Shown here: one piece after another, positions 18,498-27,863 of the stretch
Layout of the letters: every line of letters starts with the position of its first letter
Numbering within the stretch: position 1 is the first letter of the stretch
DNA from: Paracoccus tegillarcae
Lineage (GTDB): Bacteria; Pseudomonadota; Alphaproteobacteria; Rhodobacterales; Rhodobacteraceae
Assembly (NCBI RefSeq): GCF_002847305.1
Contig: NZ_CP025408.1
Coordinates: forward strand, 542,001 to 606,000
Direction of reading: 5' to 3'
DNA: 64,000 bases
Translations under genes and position numbers: made by a program
The notes under the pieces: generated by a model
Database searches by the model: none
The model's input: only the letters and a program-made list of their open reading frames with translations
Told to the model about the DNA's origin: nothing

Positions 18498-19069
18498 TGG
18501 TCGTTTTGAACAAGATTTACACCCGCACCGGCGACAAGGGCGACACCGCCCTGTCCGATGGCAGCCGTGTGGCCAAGCACGATCCGCGCGTCGAAGCCTA
18601 TGGCACGGTGGATGAACTGAACGCCACGCTTGGCCTTTGCCGGCAGCATGCGACGGGTGATCTGGCCGCGCAACTCTCGGTCATTCAGAACGATCTGTTC
18701 GATCTGGGCGCCGATCTGTCGCGCCCGAACATGGCGGCTGACGCAGAGGCCGGATACGAGGTGCTGCGCATCATTCAGCCGCAGGTCGACCGACTGGAAA
18801 CCGAAATCGACGCAATGAACACCGATCTGCAGCCGCTGCGCAGCTTTATCCTGCCCGGCGGCTCGGTTCTGGCATCCTATCTGCACCTGTCACGGACCGT
18901 CGCACGCCGTGCCGAACGCCGCGCGACCGAGCTTGCAGCATCGGGCGATGCCAATCCGGTGGCAGTGAAATATCTCAACCGGCTGTCTGACTGGCTGTTC
19001 GTGGCCGGGCGCGTCGCCAATGGCGGGGGGCGCGACGACATCCTTTGGGTACCGGGCGCCAGCCGTTAG
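18497..19069 (+). CDS. cob(I)alamin adenosyltransferase, PduO type
   Basis: Transfers the adenosyl group of ATP to cob(I)alamin, making coenzyme B12 for enzymes such as methylmalonyl-CoA mutase. The 190-residue protein shows the PduO/MMAB signature: NKIYTRTGDKGDT at the N-terminus (ATP binding), VEAYGTVDELNA, and the C-terminal RTVARRAERR and YLNRLSDWLFVAGR blocks. It is coupled to the HIG1-like gene and followed by the etf operon, whose products also serve acyl-CoA catabolism. Confidence 0.92.
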   Translation: MVVLNKIYTRTGDKGDTALSDGSRVAKHDPRVEAYGTVDELNATLGLCRQHATGDLAAQLSVIQNDLFDLGADLSRPNMAADAEAGYEVLRIIQPQVDRLETEIDAMNTDLQPLRSFILPGGSVLASYLHLSRTVARRAERRATELAASGDANPVAVKYLNRLSDWLFVAGRVANGGGRDDILWVPGASR

Positions 19070-19070
19070 G

Positions 19071-19086
19071 TTGACGTGAACGTAAA
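19071..19086. promoter_or_regulatory. palindrome upstream of etfB, MerR/LiuR-like
   Basis: TTGACGTGAACGTAAA is an imperfect palindrome of the form TTnACGT-N2-ACGTnAA, 103 bp before etfB. The shape resembles, from memory, sites of MerR-family regulators of branched-chain amino acid and fatty acid catabolism (LiuR type). A further ACGTCA follows at 19091. Which protein binds is inference. Confidence 0.4.
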
Positions 19087-19189
19087 CGCAACGTCATGCA
19101 CTGTTAGCGCAATTTCGCTCTGTAACTGATGGGCGCTGGCGGATAACACGGTTGGCGAACCGATGACGCTAGGAAAGGGAGAGCACCAT

Positions 19190-19948
19190 ATGAAGGTCCT
19201 CGTGCCGGTTAAGCGCGTGATTGATTACAACGTAAAGGCCAAGGTTAAGTCCGATGGCAGCGGTGTTGATCTCGCGAATGTTAAAATGTCGATGAACCCG
19301 TTTGACGAGATTGCCGTGGAAGAGGCGATCCGGCTGAAGGAAAAAGGCGTGGCCGAAGAGGTCATCGCGGTTTCCATCGGCGTCAAGCAGGCCGCTGAAA
19401 CCCTGCGCACGGCGCTGGCCATGGGCGCCGACCGCGCCATTCTGGTGGTCGCCGCCGATGACGTGCATACCGATATCGAGCCGCTTGCCGTCGCCAAGAT
19501 CCTGAAAGCCGTGATCGACGAGGAACAGCCCGGGCTGGTCATCGCCGGCAAGCAGGCGATCGACAACGACATGAACGCCACCGGCCAGATGCTGGCGGCA
19601 CTGCTGGGCTGGGGTCAGGCGACCTTTGCCAGCAAGCTGGAAATCGATGGCGATCAGGCCAAGGTAACACGCGAAGTCGATGGCGGTCTGCAGACCATCA
19701 GCGTCAAGATGCCGGCGATTGTCACCGCCGACCTGCGTTTGAACGAGCCGCGCTATGCGTCGCTGCCCAACATCATGAAGGCAAAGAAAAAGCCTTTGGA
19801 TGAGAAGACGGCGGATGATTACGGCGTCGATGTCTCGCCGCGTCTGGAGATTGTTTCCGTCAAGGAACCCGAGGGCCGCAAGGCCGGGATCAAGGTGGAA
19901 TCGGTCGATGAACTGGTGTCGAAACTTAAAGAAGCGGGGGTTGTGTAA
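19190..19948 (+). CDS. etfB: electron transfer flavoprotein beta subunit
   Basis: AMP-binding subunit of the ETF heterodimer that passes electrons from acyl-CoA dehydrogenases to ETF:ubiquinone oxidoreductase. The 252-residue protein starts [16 protein letters not shown] and carries the [20 protein letters not shown] signature near residue 120, and KKPLDEKT near the end, the docking segment. The ATG at 19190 follows GGAAAGGGAGAG; the frame is open to 19163. Its stop overlaps the etfA start (TAATG). Confidence 0.95.
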   Translation: MKVLVPVKRVIDYNVKAKVKSDGSGVDLANVKMSMNPFDEIAVEEAIRLKEKGVAEEVIAVSIGVKQAAETLRTALAMGADRAILVVAADDVHTDIEPLAVAKILKAVIDEEQPGLVIAGKQAIDNDMNATGQMLAALLGWGQATFASKLEIDGDQAKVTREVDGGLQTISVKMPAIVTADLRLNEPRYASLPNIMKAKKKPLDEKTADDYGVDVSPRLEIVSVKEPEGRKAGIKVESVDELVSKLKEAGVV

Positions 19949-20874
19949 TGGCTGTTCTGCTGCTGGGTGAAGTCACGAATGGCGAATTGAACGCCGACGC
20001 GACCGGCAAGGCCGTGAACGCGGTCAAAGGTCTGGGCGATGTCACGGTGCTATGCGCCGGCGCATCCGCGAAAGCCGCCGCCGAAGAAGCTGCCAAGATC
20101 GACGGCGTCGCCAAGGTTCTGGTCGCCGAGGATGATCTTTACGGTCACCGTCTGGCCGAACCGACCGCCGCGCTGCTGGTATCACTGGCTGGCGATTACG
20201 ATCACATCGTCGCGCCTGCCACCACCGACGCCAAAAACGTCATGCCGCGCGTCGCCGCGCTGCTGGACGCGATGGTGATCTCGGATGTGTCGGCCGTTGT
20301 CGATGCCGACACGTTCGAACGCCCGGTCTATGCTGGCAACGCGATCCAGACGGTGAAATCCAAGGACGCCAAGAAGGTCATGACCATCCGCGTCGCCAGC
20401 TTTGATGGCGCAGGCGACGGTGGCTCGGCCTCGGTCGAAGACACCGCCACAGCGGAAGATCCGGGCCTGTCGTCATGGGTCAGCGATGAGGTCGCCGAAA
20501 GTGACCGCCCCGAGCTGACCTCGGCCGGTCGCGTCGTGTCCGGCGGGCGCGGCGTTGGCTCGAAAGAGCAGTTCGAGATCATCGAGGCGCTGGCCGACAA
20601 GTTGGGTGCCGCCGTTGGTGCATCCCGCGCAGCGGTCGACAGCGGCTATGCCCCGAACGACTGGCAGGTTGGCCAGACGGGCAAGGTCGTGGCGCCTGAT
20701 CTGTATGTCGCCGTCGGCATCTCGGGTGCGATCCAGCATCTGGCCGGGATGAAAGACAGCAAGGTCATCGTCGCCATCAACAAGGACGAAGAAGCCCCGA
20801 TCTTCCAGATCGCGGACTATGGCCTTGTCGCAGACCTGTTCCAGGCCGTCCCGGAACTGACCGAAAAGCTGTAA
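19948..20874 (+). CDS. etfA: electron transfer flavoprotein alpha subunit
   Basis: FAD-binding subunit of ETF, 308 residues. The N-terminal domain (about 1-185) mirrors EtfB. The C-terminal FAD domain has [34 protein letters not shown], and [19 protein letters not shown], the family signature. It overlaps etfB by one base and is followed by a strong terminator, so etfBA forms a two-gene unit. Confidence 0.96.
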   Translation: MAVLLLGEVTNGELNADATGKAVNAVKGLGDVTVLCAGASAKAAAEEAAKIDGVAKVLVAEDDLYGHRLAEPTAALLVSLAGDYDHIVAPATTDAKNVMPRVAALLDAMVISDVSAVVDADTFERPVYAGNAIQTVKSKDAKKVMTIRVASFDGAGDGGSASVEDTATAEDPGLSSWVSDEVAESDRPELTSAGRVVSGGRGVGSKEQFEIIEALADKLGAAVGASRAAVDSGYAPNDWQVGQTGKVVAPDLYVAVGISGAIQHLAGMKDSKVIVAINKDEEAPIFQIADYGLVADLFQAVPELTEKL

Positions 20875-20898
20875 GCTGAACGACAGCCAGTTATAGAG

Positions 20899-20929
20899 AA
20901 CGCCCCGGTGTCTTGCCGGGGCGTTTTTT
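20899..20929 (+). terminator. intrinsic terminator of etfBA
   Basis: AACGCCCCGG and CCGGGGCGTT form a 10-bp stem around TGTCTTG, followed by a run of T, 24 bp after the etfA stop. Confidence 0.92.
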
Positions 20930-21157
20930 GTTTTGGCGGGGCAGCCGCATCGAAGGCGCGACAGTAAACGGCGGAAAGCTGGCCTGAAAGTTCTTGGGAA
21001 CGGCGATCAACAGCGCTGGCGGATGGTGACACGCCCGTTGGCCCGACTGTCACCGAACTGGATCGCCGATGCGGTTGACGGCCTCGCGTCGTTTTCGCAT
21101 TGAAACGCCCCCCTTCCGCGCCCTATCGTCGCCCCCAACAATCGAGGATGTGACGAC

Positions 21158-22033
21158 ATGGCGATTCAATCGGTAGGCGTGATCGGCGCGGGACAGATGG
21201 GCAATGGCATCGCACATGTCTTTGCGCAGGCAGGCTATGACGTGCTGATGACCGATATCAGCCAAGAGGCGCTGGACAAGGCCGTGGCCCTGATCGGCAC
21301 GAACATGGACCGTCAGGTCAGTCGCGAAAAGATCACCGAGGACGAGAAAAAGGCCGCAATGGCCCGGATCAAGACCACGATGAAGCTGGGCGATCTGGGC
21401 CAGACCGATCTGGTGATCGAGGCCGCGACCGAGCGCGAAACCGTCAAGCAGGCGATCTTCGAGGATCTGCTGCCGCATCTGAAGCCCGAGACGATCCTGA
21501 CCTCGAACACCTCTTCGATCTCGATCACCCGGCTGGCCAGCCGTACCGACCGGCCGGAAAAGTTCATGGGTTTCCACTTCATGAACCCGGTGCCGATCAT
21601 GCAACTGGTCGAACTGATCCGCGGCATCGCGACGGACGAACCAACCTACAACGCCCTGCACGAAGTGGTCGAGAAACTGGGCAAGACCTCGGCCAGCGCC
21701 GAGGATTTCCCGGCCTTCATCGTCAACCGCATTCTGATGCCGATGATCAACGAGGCGGTCTATACGCTGTACGAGGGCGTCGGCAATGTGAAGTCCATCG
21801 ACCAGTCGATGAAGCTGGGCGCCAACTGGCCCATGGGTCCGCTGGAACTGGCCGATTTCATTGGGCTGGACACCTGTCTGGCGATCATGAACGTGCTGCA
21901 TGACGGTTTGGCCGACACGAAATATCGCCCCTGCCCCTTGCTGACGAAATATGTCGAGGCCGGCTGGCTGGGTCGCAAGACCGGGCGCGGATTTTACGAT
22001 TATCGCAGAGATGTGCCGGTTCCGACACGCTAG
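21158..22033 (+). CDS. 3-hydroxybutyryl-CoA dehydrogenase
   Basis: NAD-dependent oxidation of 3-hydroxyacyl-CoA (or the reverse) in beta-oxidation, butanoate or polyhydroxybutyrate turnover. The 291 residues hold a Rossmann domain starting GVIGAGQMGNGIAHVFAQ. ASRTDRPEKFMGFHFMNPVP contains the catalytic His, and the C-terminal domain has FIVNRILMPMINEA. It follows etfBA after that operon's terminator, so it probably has its own promoter in the 228-bp gap between. Confidence 0.93.
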   Translation: MAIQSVGVIGAGQMGNGIAHVFAQAGYDVLMTDISQEALDKAVALIGTNMDRQVSREKITEDEKKAAMARIKTTMKLGDLGQTDLVIEAATERETVKQAIFEDLLPHLKPETILTSNTSSISITRLASRTDRPEKFMGFHFMNPVPIMQLVELIRGIATDEPTYNALHEVVEKLGKTSASAEDFPAFIVNRILMPMINEAVYTLYEGVGNVKSIDQSMKLGANWPMGPLELADFIGLDTCLAIMNVLHDGLADTKYRPCPLLTKYVEAGWLGRKTGRGFYDYRRDVPVPTR

Positions 22034-22114
22034 CGGTCGTTTCGGTTTGCGCAAGGGTCTCGGCATGGGTGTTTGCTGATCACGGGCCGCGCGCCCGAAC
22101 GGGGAGATAGAAAC

Positions 22115-23044
22115 ATGAAGATCACCACCATCACGGCCACGCTTCTGGTGCTGGCCGCGCCTGCTTTTGCCGATGATGCAGAGTGTCAGACGGTGCGCCT
22201 GTCCGATCCCGGCTGGACCGACATCACAGCCACCAACAGCGTCGCCAGCGTGCTGCTGACCGGGCTGGGCTATGAGCCCGAGATCAGCACCCTGTCTGTG
22301 CCTGTGGGTTATGAGGCGCTGAAAAACGGCGACACCGATGTTTTTCTGGGCAACTGGATGCCCGCGCAGGCCAAATTCCGCGAGGATCTGGATGCATCCG
22401 GCACCGTCAGTGAACTGGTTCAGAACCTGACTGGCGCGAAGTTCACCCTTGCGGTCACGACGCCGGGTGCCGAGGCCGGCGTCGCCGATTTTGCCGATCT
22501 GGATGCACAGATGGATGCCTTTGAAGGCAAGATCTACGGGATCGAGCCAGGCGCACCTGCGAACCAGTCGATTCAGTCGATGATCGACAGTGATGCCTTT
22601 GGTCTGGGCGATTGGGAACTGGTCGAATCCGGTGAACAGGCGATGCTGGCGCAGTTGGCGCGCAACGATGCTGGTGGAACGCCGACCGTGTTTCTGGCCT
22701 GGGCACCCCATCCGATGAACGAGAATTTCGACATCACCTATCTGTCGGGCGGCGATGAACAATTCGGCCCCGATTTCGGCGGCGCGACGGTTCACACTGT
22801 GGCGCGCGATGAATGGGCCGCGTCCTGCCCGAACCTTGCGAAACTGTTCACCCAACTGACCTTTGATGTCAGCATGGAAAACCAGTTGATGGCCAAGATC
22901 CTCGATGACGGGATGTCTGGCGAGGACGCGGCTGCAGGCTGGTTGGCCGAAAACCCCGACGTGATGACGCCCTGGCTTGATGGCGTGACCACACTGGACG
23001 GGCAGCCGGGTGCCGATGCGGTCAAGGCCGCTATCGCAGGTTGA
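22115..23044 (+). CDS. choX: choline ABC transporter substrate-binding protein
   Basis: Periplasmic binding protein of 309 residues with a cleaved signal peptide (MKITTITATLLVLAAPAFA). The mature protein begins with CQTVRLSDPGWTDITATN and contains VFLGNWMPAQ, blocks typical of ChoX, which cages choline in aromatic residues. GGGGAGA precedes the ATG at 22115; the frame is open upstream to 22073. No ChoV ATPase or ChoW permease gene lies in the window. Instead the stop overlaps the choline sulfatase start, pointing to use of choline-O-sulfate. Confidence 0.87.
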   Translation: MKITTITATLLVLAAPAFADDAECQTVRLSDPGWTDITATNSVASVLLTGLGYEPEISTLSVPVGYEALKNGDTDVFLGNWMPAQAKFREDLDASGTVSELVQNLTGAKFTLAVTTPGAEAGVADFADLDAQMDAFEGKIYGIEPGAPANQSIQSMIDSDAFGLGDWELVESGEQAMLAQLARNDAGGTPTVFLAWAPHPMNENFDITYLSGGDEQFGPDFGGATVHTVARDEWAASCPNLAKLFTQLTFDVSMENQLMAKILDDGMSGEDAAAGWLAENPDVMTPWLDGVTTLDGQPGADAVKAAIAG

Positions 23045-24534
23045 AGCCCAATATCCTGATTCTCATGGCAGATCAGCTGTCGGGGGTGCTTTTCCCCGAC
23101 GGCCCCGCCGATTTCCTGCACACGCCGAACCTGCGGCGCCTGGCGGAACGGTCCACCCGTTTCGCCAATTGCTATACCGGCAGCCCGTTATGCGCGCCGG
23201 GGCGGGCCAGCTTCATGTCGGGCCAATTGCCGCGCCGCACCCAAGTCTATGACAATGCCGCGGAATTCGCATCCGACATCCCGACATATGCGCATCACCT
23301 GCGCCGTGCGGGTTATCACACCTGCCTCTCGGGCAAGATGCATTTCGTCGGCCCCGATCAGTTGCACGGATTCGAAGAACGGCTGACGACGGATGTCTAT
23401 CCCGCCGATTTCGGCTGGACACCGGATTACCGTAAACCGGGCGAGCGGATCGACTGGTGGTATCATAATCTGGGCTCGGTCACGGGCGCGGGTGTGGCCG
23501 AGATTACCAACCAGTTGGAATATGACGATGAGGTTGCCTATAACGCCTGCCGCAAACTCTATGATCTGTCGCGCGGGGGCGACGACCGGCCATGGTGCCT
23601 GACGGTCAGTTTCACCCATCCGCATGACCCCTTTGTCGCGCGGCGCAAATACTGGGATCTGTACGCGGATGCGCCCGAACTGGCCGCGCCCGAACGCATT
23701 CCCTACGAAGAGCAGGACCCGCATTCGCAGCGCCTGATGGATGCCTGCGACTGGCGCGAGTTTGACATTACCGACGACCATATCCGCAGTGCGCGGCAGG
23801 GCTATTTCGCCAATATCAGCTATGTCGACGACAAGATCGGCGAGGTGCTGGATGTGCTGGACCGCACCCGGCAAGAGGCGATCATCCTGTTCCTGTCGGA
23901 CCATGGCGAGATGCTGGGCGAACGCGGGCTTTGGTTCAAGATGAGCTTTTACGAGGGTTCTTCGCGGGTGCCGCTGATGATCTCGGCACCGGGCATGGCC
24001 GCGGGTCGGGTGGATCAGCCCGTCAGCACGATCGACGTCTTGCCGACGCTGTGCGATCTGGTCGGGCTGTCGATGGACGAGATCGCGCCCTGGACCGATG
24101 GGGAATCGCTGGCAGATGGCGGCGCAAGCCGTGGGCCGGTGGCGATGGAATACGCCGCCGAGGGCAGCATCACGCCCTTGATCGCGCTGGTCGATGGGCA
24201 GTGGAAATACACCGCCTGCCCCGCCGATCCCGAACAGCTGTTCGATCTGTCGACCGATCCCGGCGAGCGCAGGAACCTTGCCGGCGACCCGGACCATGCC
24301 GAACGGCTGGACCATTTCCGCCAGATGGCGGCCGCGCGGTGGGATTTGCCGGCCTATGACGCCGAGGTGCGCCAGTCGCAGGCCCGGCGCTGGATCGTCT
24401 ATGAGGCGTTGCGGAACGGGGCCTATTATCCGTGGGACCACCAGCCACTGATGCAGGCATCTGAACGCTATATGCGCAACCATATGGATCTGAACATGCT
24501 GGAAGAAGCAAAGCGTTTCCCGCGCGGGGAATGA
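23041..24534 (+). CDS. betC: choline-sulfatase
   Basis: Hydrolyses choline-O-sulfate to choline and sulfate, providing choline for glycine betaine. The 497-residue protein has sulfatase motif CAPGR at residues 51-55 (C-x-P-x-R), whose Cys is converted to formylglycine, and NILILMADQ at the N-terminus for metal binding. SGKMHFVG and FLSDHGEMLGERGLW lie inside. The C-terminal segment RWIVYEALRNGAYYPWD is specific for choline sulfatases. It starts at a TTG overlapping the choX stop (TTGA), with no ATG option nearby, so expression depends on choX translation. It lacks a signal peptide. Confidence 0.92.
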   Translation: MKPNILILMADQLSGVLFPDGPADFLHTPNLRRLAERSTRFANCYTGSPLCAPGRASFMSGQLPRRTQVYDNAAEFASDIPTYAHHLRRAGYHTCLSGKMHFVGPDQLHGFEERLTTDVYPADFGWTPDYRKPGERIDWWYHNLGSVTGAGVAEITNQLEYDDEVAYNACRKLYDLSRGGDDRPWCLTVSFTHPHDPFVARRKYWDLYADAPELAAPERIPYEEQDPHSQRLMDACDWREFDITDDHIRSARQGYFANISYVDDKIGEVLDVLDRTRQEAIILFLSDHGEMLGERGLWFKMSFYEGSSRVPLMISAPGMAAGRVDQPVSTIDVLPTLCDLVGLSMDEIAPWTDGESLADGGASRGPVAMEYAAEGSITPLIALVDGQWKYTACPADPEQLFDLSTDPGERRNLAGDPDHAERLDHFRQMAAARWDLPAYDAEVRQSQARRWIVYEALRNGAYYPWDHQPLMQASERYMRNHMDLNMLEEAKRFPRGE

Positions 24535-24575
24535 ATGCGCTGGTCACCGCGATGTCATCACGCGCATAAATAAGC

Positions 24576-24594
24576 GGGGGCCAAACTGGCCCCC
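24576..24594. terminator. hairpin between convergent betC and DUF2852 gene
   Basis: GGGGGCCA and TGGCCCCC form an 8-bp stem with a 3-nt loop AAC. It lies 41 bp after betC and 20 bp after the end of the opposing gene. No T-run on either side, so efficiency is uncertain, but the position fits a shared terminator. Confidence 0.6.
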
Positions 24595-24614
24595 GTATTC
24601 CGTGTATCGCCGGA

Positions 24615-25022
24615 TCAATCCTCGGACTTGTCGCCGCGCTGGTTCATGAACTGATCGAACTCGGCCTTGTCCTTGGCCTCGCGCAGCTTGCCCAGAAAAT
24701 CCCGGAATTCGCGGTGTTCATCCTCGAGCCGTTTCAGCGTTTCTTCGCGATAGGCGTCAAAGGCGACATTTCCCGTCGAGGCGGCGTTATAGCGGCGGCT
24801 GTGTCCGCGTGTGCTGCATCCCACCATGCGTTTGCTCCAAATCATGTATCCCAGGATGGCCAGTCCGATCGGCCAGAACGCGACGAAGCCAAGGATCATT
24901 GCCGCAAGCCAGGCAGGCTTGCCGCGTTCATCCAGCCAATCGCGCGCGCGCCCTATCGGCCCGTTGCCGCGGTGCTGCGGCAGTTGATACCTCCCCGACC
25001 AATCTTGCGAAGCACTGTGCAT
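24615..25022 (-). CDS. DUF2852 membrane protein
   Basis: A 135-residue protein with one or two packed hydrophobic helices (PAWLAAMILGFVAFWPIGLAIL and following GYMIW), then a basic segment and a charged coiled-coil tail (RLEDEHREFRDFLGKLREAKDKAEFDQF is the charged region, positions about 95-125). This order is typical of DUF2852 proteins of alphaproteobacteria, of unknown function. The ATG at 25022 follows GAAAGG. Confidence 0.75.
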   Translation of the reverse strand: MHSASQDWSGRYQLPQHRGNGPIGRARDWLDERGKPAWLAAMILGFVAFWPIGLAILGYMIWSKRMVGCSTRGHSRRYNAASTGNVAFDAYREETLKRLEDEHREFRDFLGKLREAKDKAEFDQFMNQRGDKSED

Positions 25023-25115
25023 TTTTGTGACCTTTCCATGTTTATGTTAATCACATTTACATAAATGGGTGCGACTGAGCCAGCTTCAAGACGTAGGGTC
25101 AAGTTTTTCGAAGAA

Positions 25116-25730
25116 TCAGCTGGGAAACAGTCCCAGACCACGCAGATAGATCAGAACCGCGCTTTCCAGCATCTCTGAGGAAGCGATGGGTGTTCGACCG
25201 CCGGGCTTGCCCCGCGAGAACAATTCAACGACGCCGTGGCTGAGCGCCCAGATATGATTGGCGACCATGCGTGCCGGTGGGCGCTCTGCCTCGGGCAGGT
25301 CTTCAAACAACGCCTCGGCGGAACGCACCAGAACGCCATGCGCCCGGTCCGAGGCCAGCGCCAGATCAGCATTGCCGGTGACCGAAATACCCGATTCGAA
25401 CATCGCCATGTAAAAGCCAGGACGCTCGCGCGCAAAATCCAGATAGGTCTGGCCCGTCCGAAGCAGGGCCGCCATCGGGTTGGGCCGGCCACCATTCAGC
25501 GATTTCTCAAGCTTGTCCGCGAAGTCTACGAAACCCTGCCGGGCGACCTCTTCCAGCAGATCCTCGCGCCCCTTGAAATGTCGGTAGGGCGCTGCAGCCG
25601 ATACACCGGCGCGACGGGCGGCCTCAGTCAGGGTAAACGCCTGAGGCCCGACCTCTTCGATCAATATAGCGGTGGCATCGACCAGCGCCTGCCGCAAATT
25701 GCCATGGTGATAGGATTTGCGATCAGCCAA
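25116..25730 (-). CDS. TetR/AcrR-family regulator
   Basis: A 204-residue repressor-type protein. The N-terminal HTH (about residues 10-55) reads FTLTEAARRAGVSAAAPYRHF, the usual TetR core. The C-terminal ligand domain with FARERPGFYMAMFESGI fits the subgroup with a WHG-type C-terminal domain. It lies 9 bp behind the HPr gene on the same strand and may be cotranscribed with the PTS operon. Ligand and targets unknown. Confidence 0.85.
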   Translation of the reverse strand: MADRKSYHHGNLRQALVDATAILIEEVGPQAFTLTEAARRAGVSAAAPYRHFKGREDLLEEVARQGFVDFADKLEKSLNGGRPNPMAALLRTGQTYLDFARERPGFYMAMFESGISVTGNADLALASDRAHGVLVRSAEALFEDLPEAERPPARMVANHIWALSHGVVELFSRGKPGGRTPIASSEMLESAVLIYLRGLGLFPS

Positions 25731-25739
25731 GCGGCGGCC

Positions 25740-26018
25740 CTACATGCCTTCGCCGAAATAATCGGCGACCAGCGCCTGCAATGCGTCCGACAACTGGGCG
25801 GCATCGGCACCAGAGGTGGTGACGCTGATGGTCGTGCCGCGTCCAGCGGTCAGCATCAGCAACCCCATGATCGAATCGCCCGAAACGGTCATGCCATCCA
25901 GCGTTACCTGCGCCTGCGCATCATGACGCTCGACGCATTCAACGAATTTGGCGCTGGCACGCGCATGCAGTCCCTTGACGTTGATAATGGTCAGATCGCG
26001 CGTGATCGGTGCAGTCAT
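25740..26018 (-). CDS. ptsH: HPr phosphocarrier protein
   Basis: Small PTS phosphocarrier of 92 residues. His18 in KGLHARASAKF is the site phosphorylated by enzyme I; Ser49 in SGDSIMGLLML is the site targeted by HPr kinase. Both sites are intact, so this HPr can be controlled by HprK. Its ATG overlaps the stop of the EIIA gene (ATGA). No sugar permease gene is near, which indicates a regulatory PTS. Confidence 0.93.
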   Translation of the reverse strand: MTAPITRDLTIINVKGLHARASAKFVECVERHDAQAQVTLDGMTVSGDSIMGLLMLTAGRGTTISVTTSGADAAQLSDALQALVADYFGEGM

Positions 26019-26410
26019 GACGCGACGGGCACTGTATACGAGTTGATGTATTTGCGCCCGGCCTCTTCGGCCTTGGCGACGGCCTTGGCGATGGGCTGAT
26101 TGCGCGACTTGGCCAGTGCCAGCAGCATCGGCATATTGGCACCATAGATGATCGTGCGGTCCTGCAAGGCGCAGGCAGGCAGCGCCAGATTGGCGGGCGA
26201 ACTGCCGATCAGATCGACCACCACGACGACACCGTCGCCGGTGTCCACGGCATTGGCGGCCTCCATGATCTCGGCCTTCTTTTCGGCGCGATCATGCTCT
26301 GCCTCGAATGTGACGGCCCTGATGCCGACCTGTGGCCCCACGACATGTTCGACGGCGGACAGGTATTCCCGCGCCAAACCACCATGAGCCACGATGACTA
26401 TTCCAATCAA
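26015..26410 (-). CDS. PTS EIIA component, mannose family
   Basis: A 131-residue EIIA-Man-type protein. The phosphorylatable His9 lies in IGIVIVAHGGLA, and VDLIGSSPANLAL and IYGANMPMLLAL complete the family pattern. In alphaproteobacteria such stand-alone EIIA-Man proteins act as terminal acceptors and regulators rather than sugar transporters. The frame runs on to 26665 inside rapZ, but the family starts exactly at the TTG at 26410, preceded by GGTGGTACGG. Overlaps HPr by 4 bp and lies 28 bp behind rapZ. Confidence 0.88.
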   Translation of the reverse strand: MIGIVIVAHGGLAREYLSAVEHVVGPQVGIRAVTFEAEHDRAEKKAEIMEAANAVDTGDGVVVVVDLIGSSPANLALPACALQDRTIIYGANMPMLLALAKSRNQPIAKAVAKAEEAGRKYINSYTVPVAS

Positions 26411-26438
26411 TCCGTACCACCAACGCAATCGAACCGGG

Positions 26439-27401
26439 TCACGCTTCGCCCTGCCCGGCCGAGGCCGATTCGCTTGCAGGTGCCGGCGCCGAACCTCGGC
26501 GTTCAAGTTCCCTATGCCTTTTTGACACCCGCCACCCGGCATTCGCAAGCGCCTCGGCCATGTTTTCGACCAATGTGACGGAACGGTGTTGCCCTCCGGT
26601 ACACCCAAAGCCGATTGCCAGATGCGTCTTGCCCTCTTCCAGATGTGCAGGAAGGGTGAATTCAATCAGGGCGCGAACGCGTTCGAAGAACTCGGCATAG
26701 CGTGCATCGGCCATGACGTGATCGCGGACCGCGACGTCGCGCCCATCCAATGGCCGCAATTCCGGCTGCCAATGCGGGTTGGCCAGAAAACGGCAGTCAA
26801 AGATGACATCGACCCCGCGCGGCACGCCCCTTTTGTAGGAAAAGGACTGCACCGAAACCGTCAGGCGCGTATTCTCATCCGAGGCAAACCAGCGCGCCAA
26901 TTCTTCCTTGAGGTCATGCGGCGACAGATCGCTTGTATCCAGCAGCACGTCTGCGCGCACGCGAATGGGCGCCAGCAGATCAATTTCCGCCGTGACGCCG
27001 TCCAATGGCGCACCATCAACGGACAAAGGATGCCGGCGGCGGGTCTCGTTGTAGCGGCGCACCAGAGTGCCGGGCGCGCAGTCGAGATACAGAATTTCAG
27101 GGGCAAAGTCCGGGTTGCGCGTCAGCGCGTCGATCAACTCGATCACATTCGATGCCGAAAAATCGCGGTTTCGCACATCCAGACCCAACGCCAATGGCAC
27201 CGGGCGGACAGGTCCGTCAAGAAGACGCGGGATCATCGACAGCGGCAGATTGTCGATCGCCTCGAAACCCAGATCTTCCAGCACGTTAATGGCCGTGGAT
27301 CGTCCCGCACCCGAGGGTCCTGTGACCAGAACCAGCCTCTGCGCACCCTCGTTCCGGCAGTCACCTGTCAGGTCGGGGGTCAGGGGGTCGGTCTTGGTCA
27401 T
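26439..27401 (-). CDS. rapZ: RNase adapter protein RapZ
   Basis: P-loop NTPase/RNA-binding protein; in enterobacteria it steers RNase E to the GlmZ sRNA to control amino-sugar synthesis. The 320 residues contain Walker A GPSGAGRS (28-35), the [13 protein letters not shown] block, and the C-terminal domain with [19 protein letters not shown] and [13 protein letters not shown]. The ATG at 27401 (MTKTD) has AAGGAG 5 nt upstream; earlier in-frame ATGs lie at 27416 and 27434. It sits between hprK and EIIA as in other alphaproteobacterial PTS operons. Confidence 0.92.
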   Translation of the reverse strand: MTKTDPLTPDLTGDCRNEGAQRLVLVTGPSGAGRSTAINVLEDLGFEAIDNLPLSMIPRLLDGPVRPVPLALGLDVRNRDFSASNVIELIDALTRNPDFAPEILYLDCAPGTLVRRYNETRRRHPLSVDGAPLDGVTAEIDLLAPIRVRADVLLDTSDLSPHDLKEELARWFASDENTRLTVSVQSFSYKRGVPRGVDVIFDCRFLANPHWQPELRPLDGRDVAVRDHVMADARYAEFFERVRALIEFTLPAHLEEGKTHLAIGFGCTGGQHRSVTLVENMAEALANAGWRVSKRHRELERRGSAPAPASESASAGQGEA

Positions 27402-27434
27402 GTCACTCCTTTGCATCATCGGCTTTGCAGCCAC

Positions 27435-27863
27435 TCAGGCCCGACGGCCTCCTATCAGCAGTTGCCGCAGCGCAGCACCAAGATGAGGCCGGTAAGTTGC
27501 TTTGACAAGAGGCAGCGATACGCCCGCAATTTCAGTCACTCGGAAGGGCGGCAAACGCTGATCGTCGTGATCACCCAGTTGAACCACCAGGGCCAGCGTC
27601 GCCGGACCTGCGGGCTCGGCCGACAGTATGCCGATGCCGCGCGCCTCTATCTGCCCTCTTATTGCGTCAGGCGCCTCGGCCAACAGCTCTGATCCGTTGC
27701 GTCTCACGAGGGTCCAGTCATCGCTGATCAGTTCTGCCCCCATCGCCATGAGATCGAGCGCCAGCGAGGACTTGCCCGCCCCCGACGATCCGGTGATCAA
27801 CACACCCTGCCCCGCCAGCAAAACGCTGCTACCGCGAACCCGCCTGCCCGAATCAGCTGACAT
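27435..27863 (-). CDS. hprK: HPr kinase/phosphorylase, short alphaproteobacterial form
   Basis: Phosphorylates HPr on serine and reverses this. The 142-residue product corresponds only to the C-terminal catalytic domain of the Gram-positive enzyme: Walker A GSSGAGKS (25-32), then AELISDDWTLV and the RGIGIL segment of the HprK signature. The lack of the N-terminal domain is normal in alphaproteobacteria. The frame is open to 27941; I favour the ATG at 27863, though its ribosome site is weak. First gene of hprK-rapZ-EIIA-ptsH. Confidence 0.88.
   Translation of the reverse strand: MSADSGRRVRGSSVLLAGQGVLITGSSGAGKSSLALDLMAMGAELISDDWTLVRRNGSELLAEAPDAIRGQIEARGIGILSAEPAGPATLALVVQLGDHDDQRLPPFRVTEIAGVSLPLVKATYRPHLGAALRQLLIGGRRA

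Noticed and set aside
21050..22855. 601-codon open frame on the minus strand
   Set aside because: It is antisense to hbd and choX, both with clear family motifs; its His/Arg/Gln-rich composition is typical of GC-rich shadow frames.
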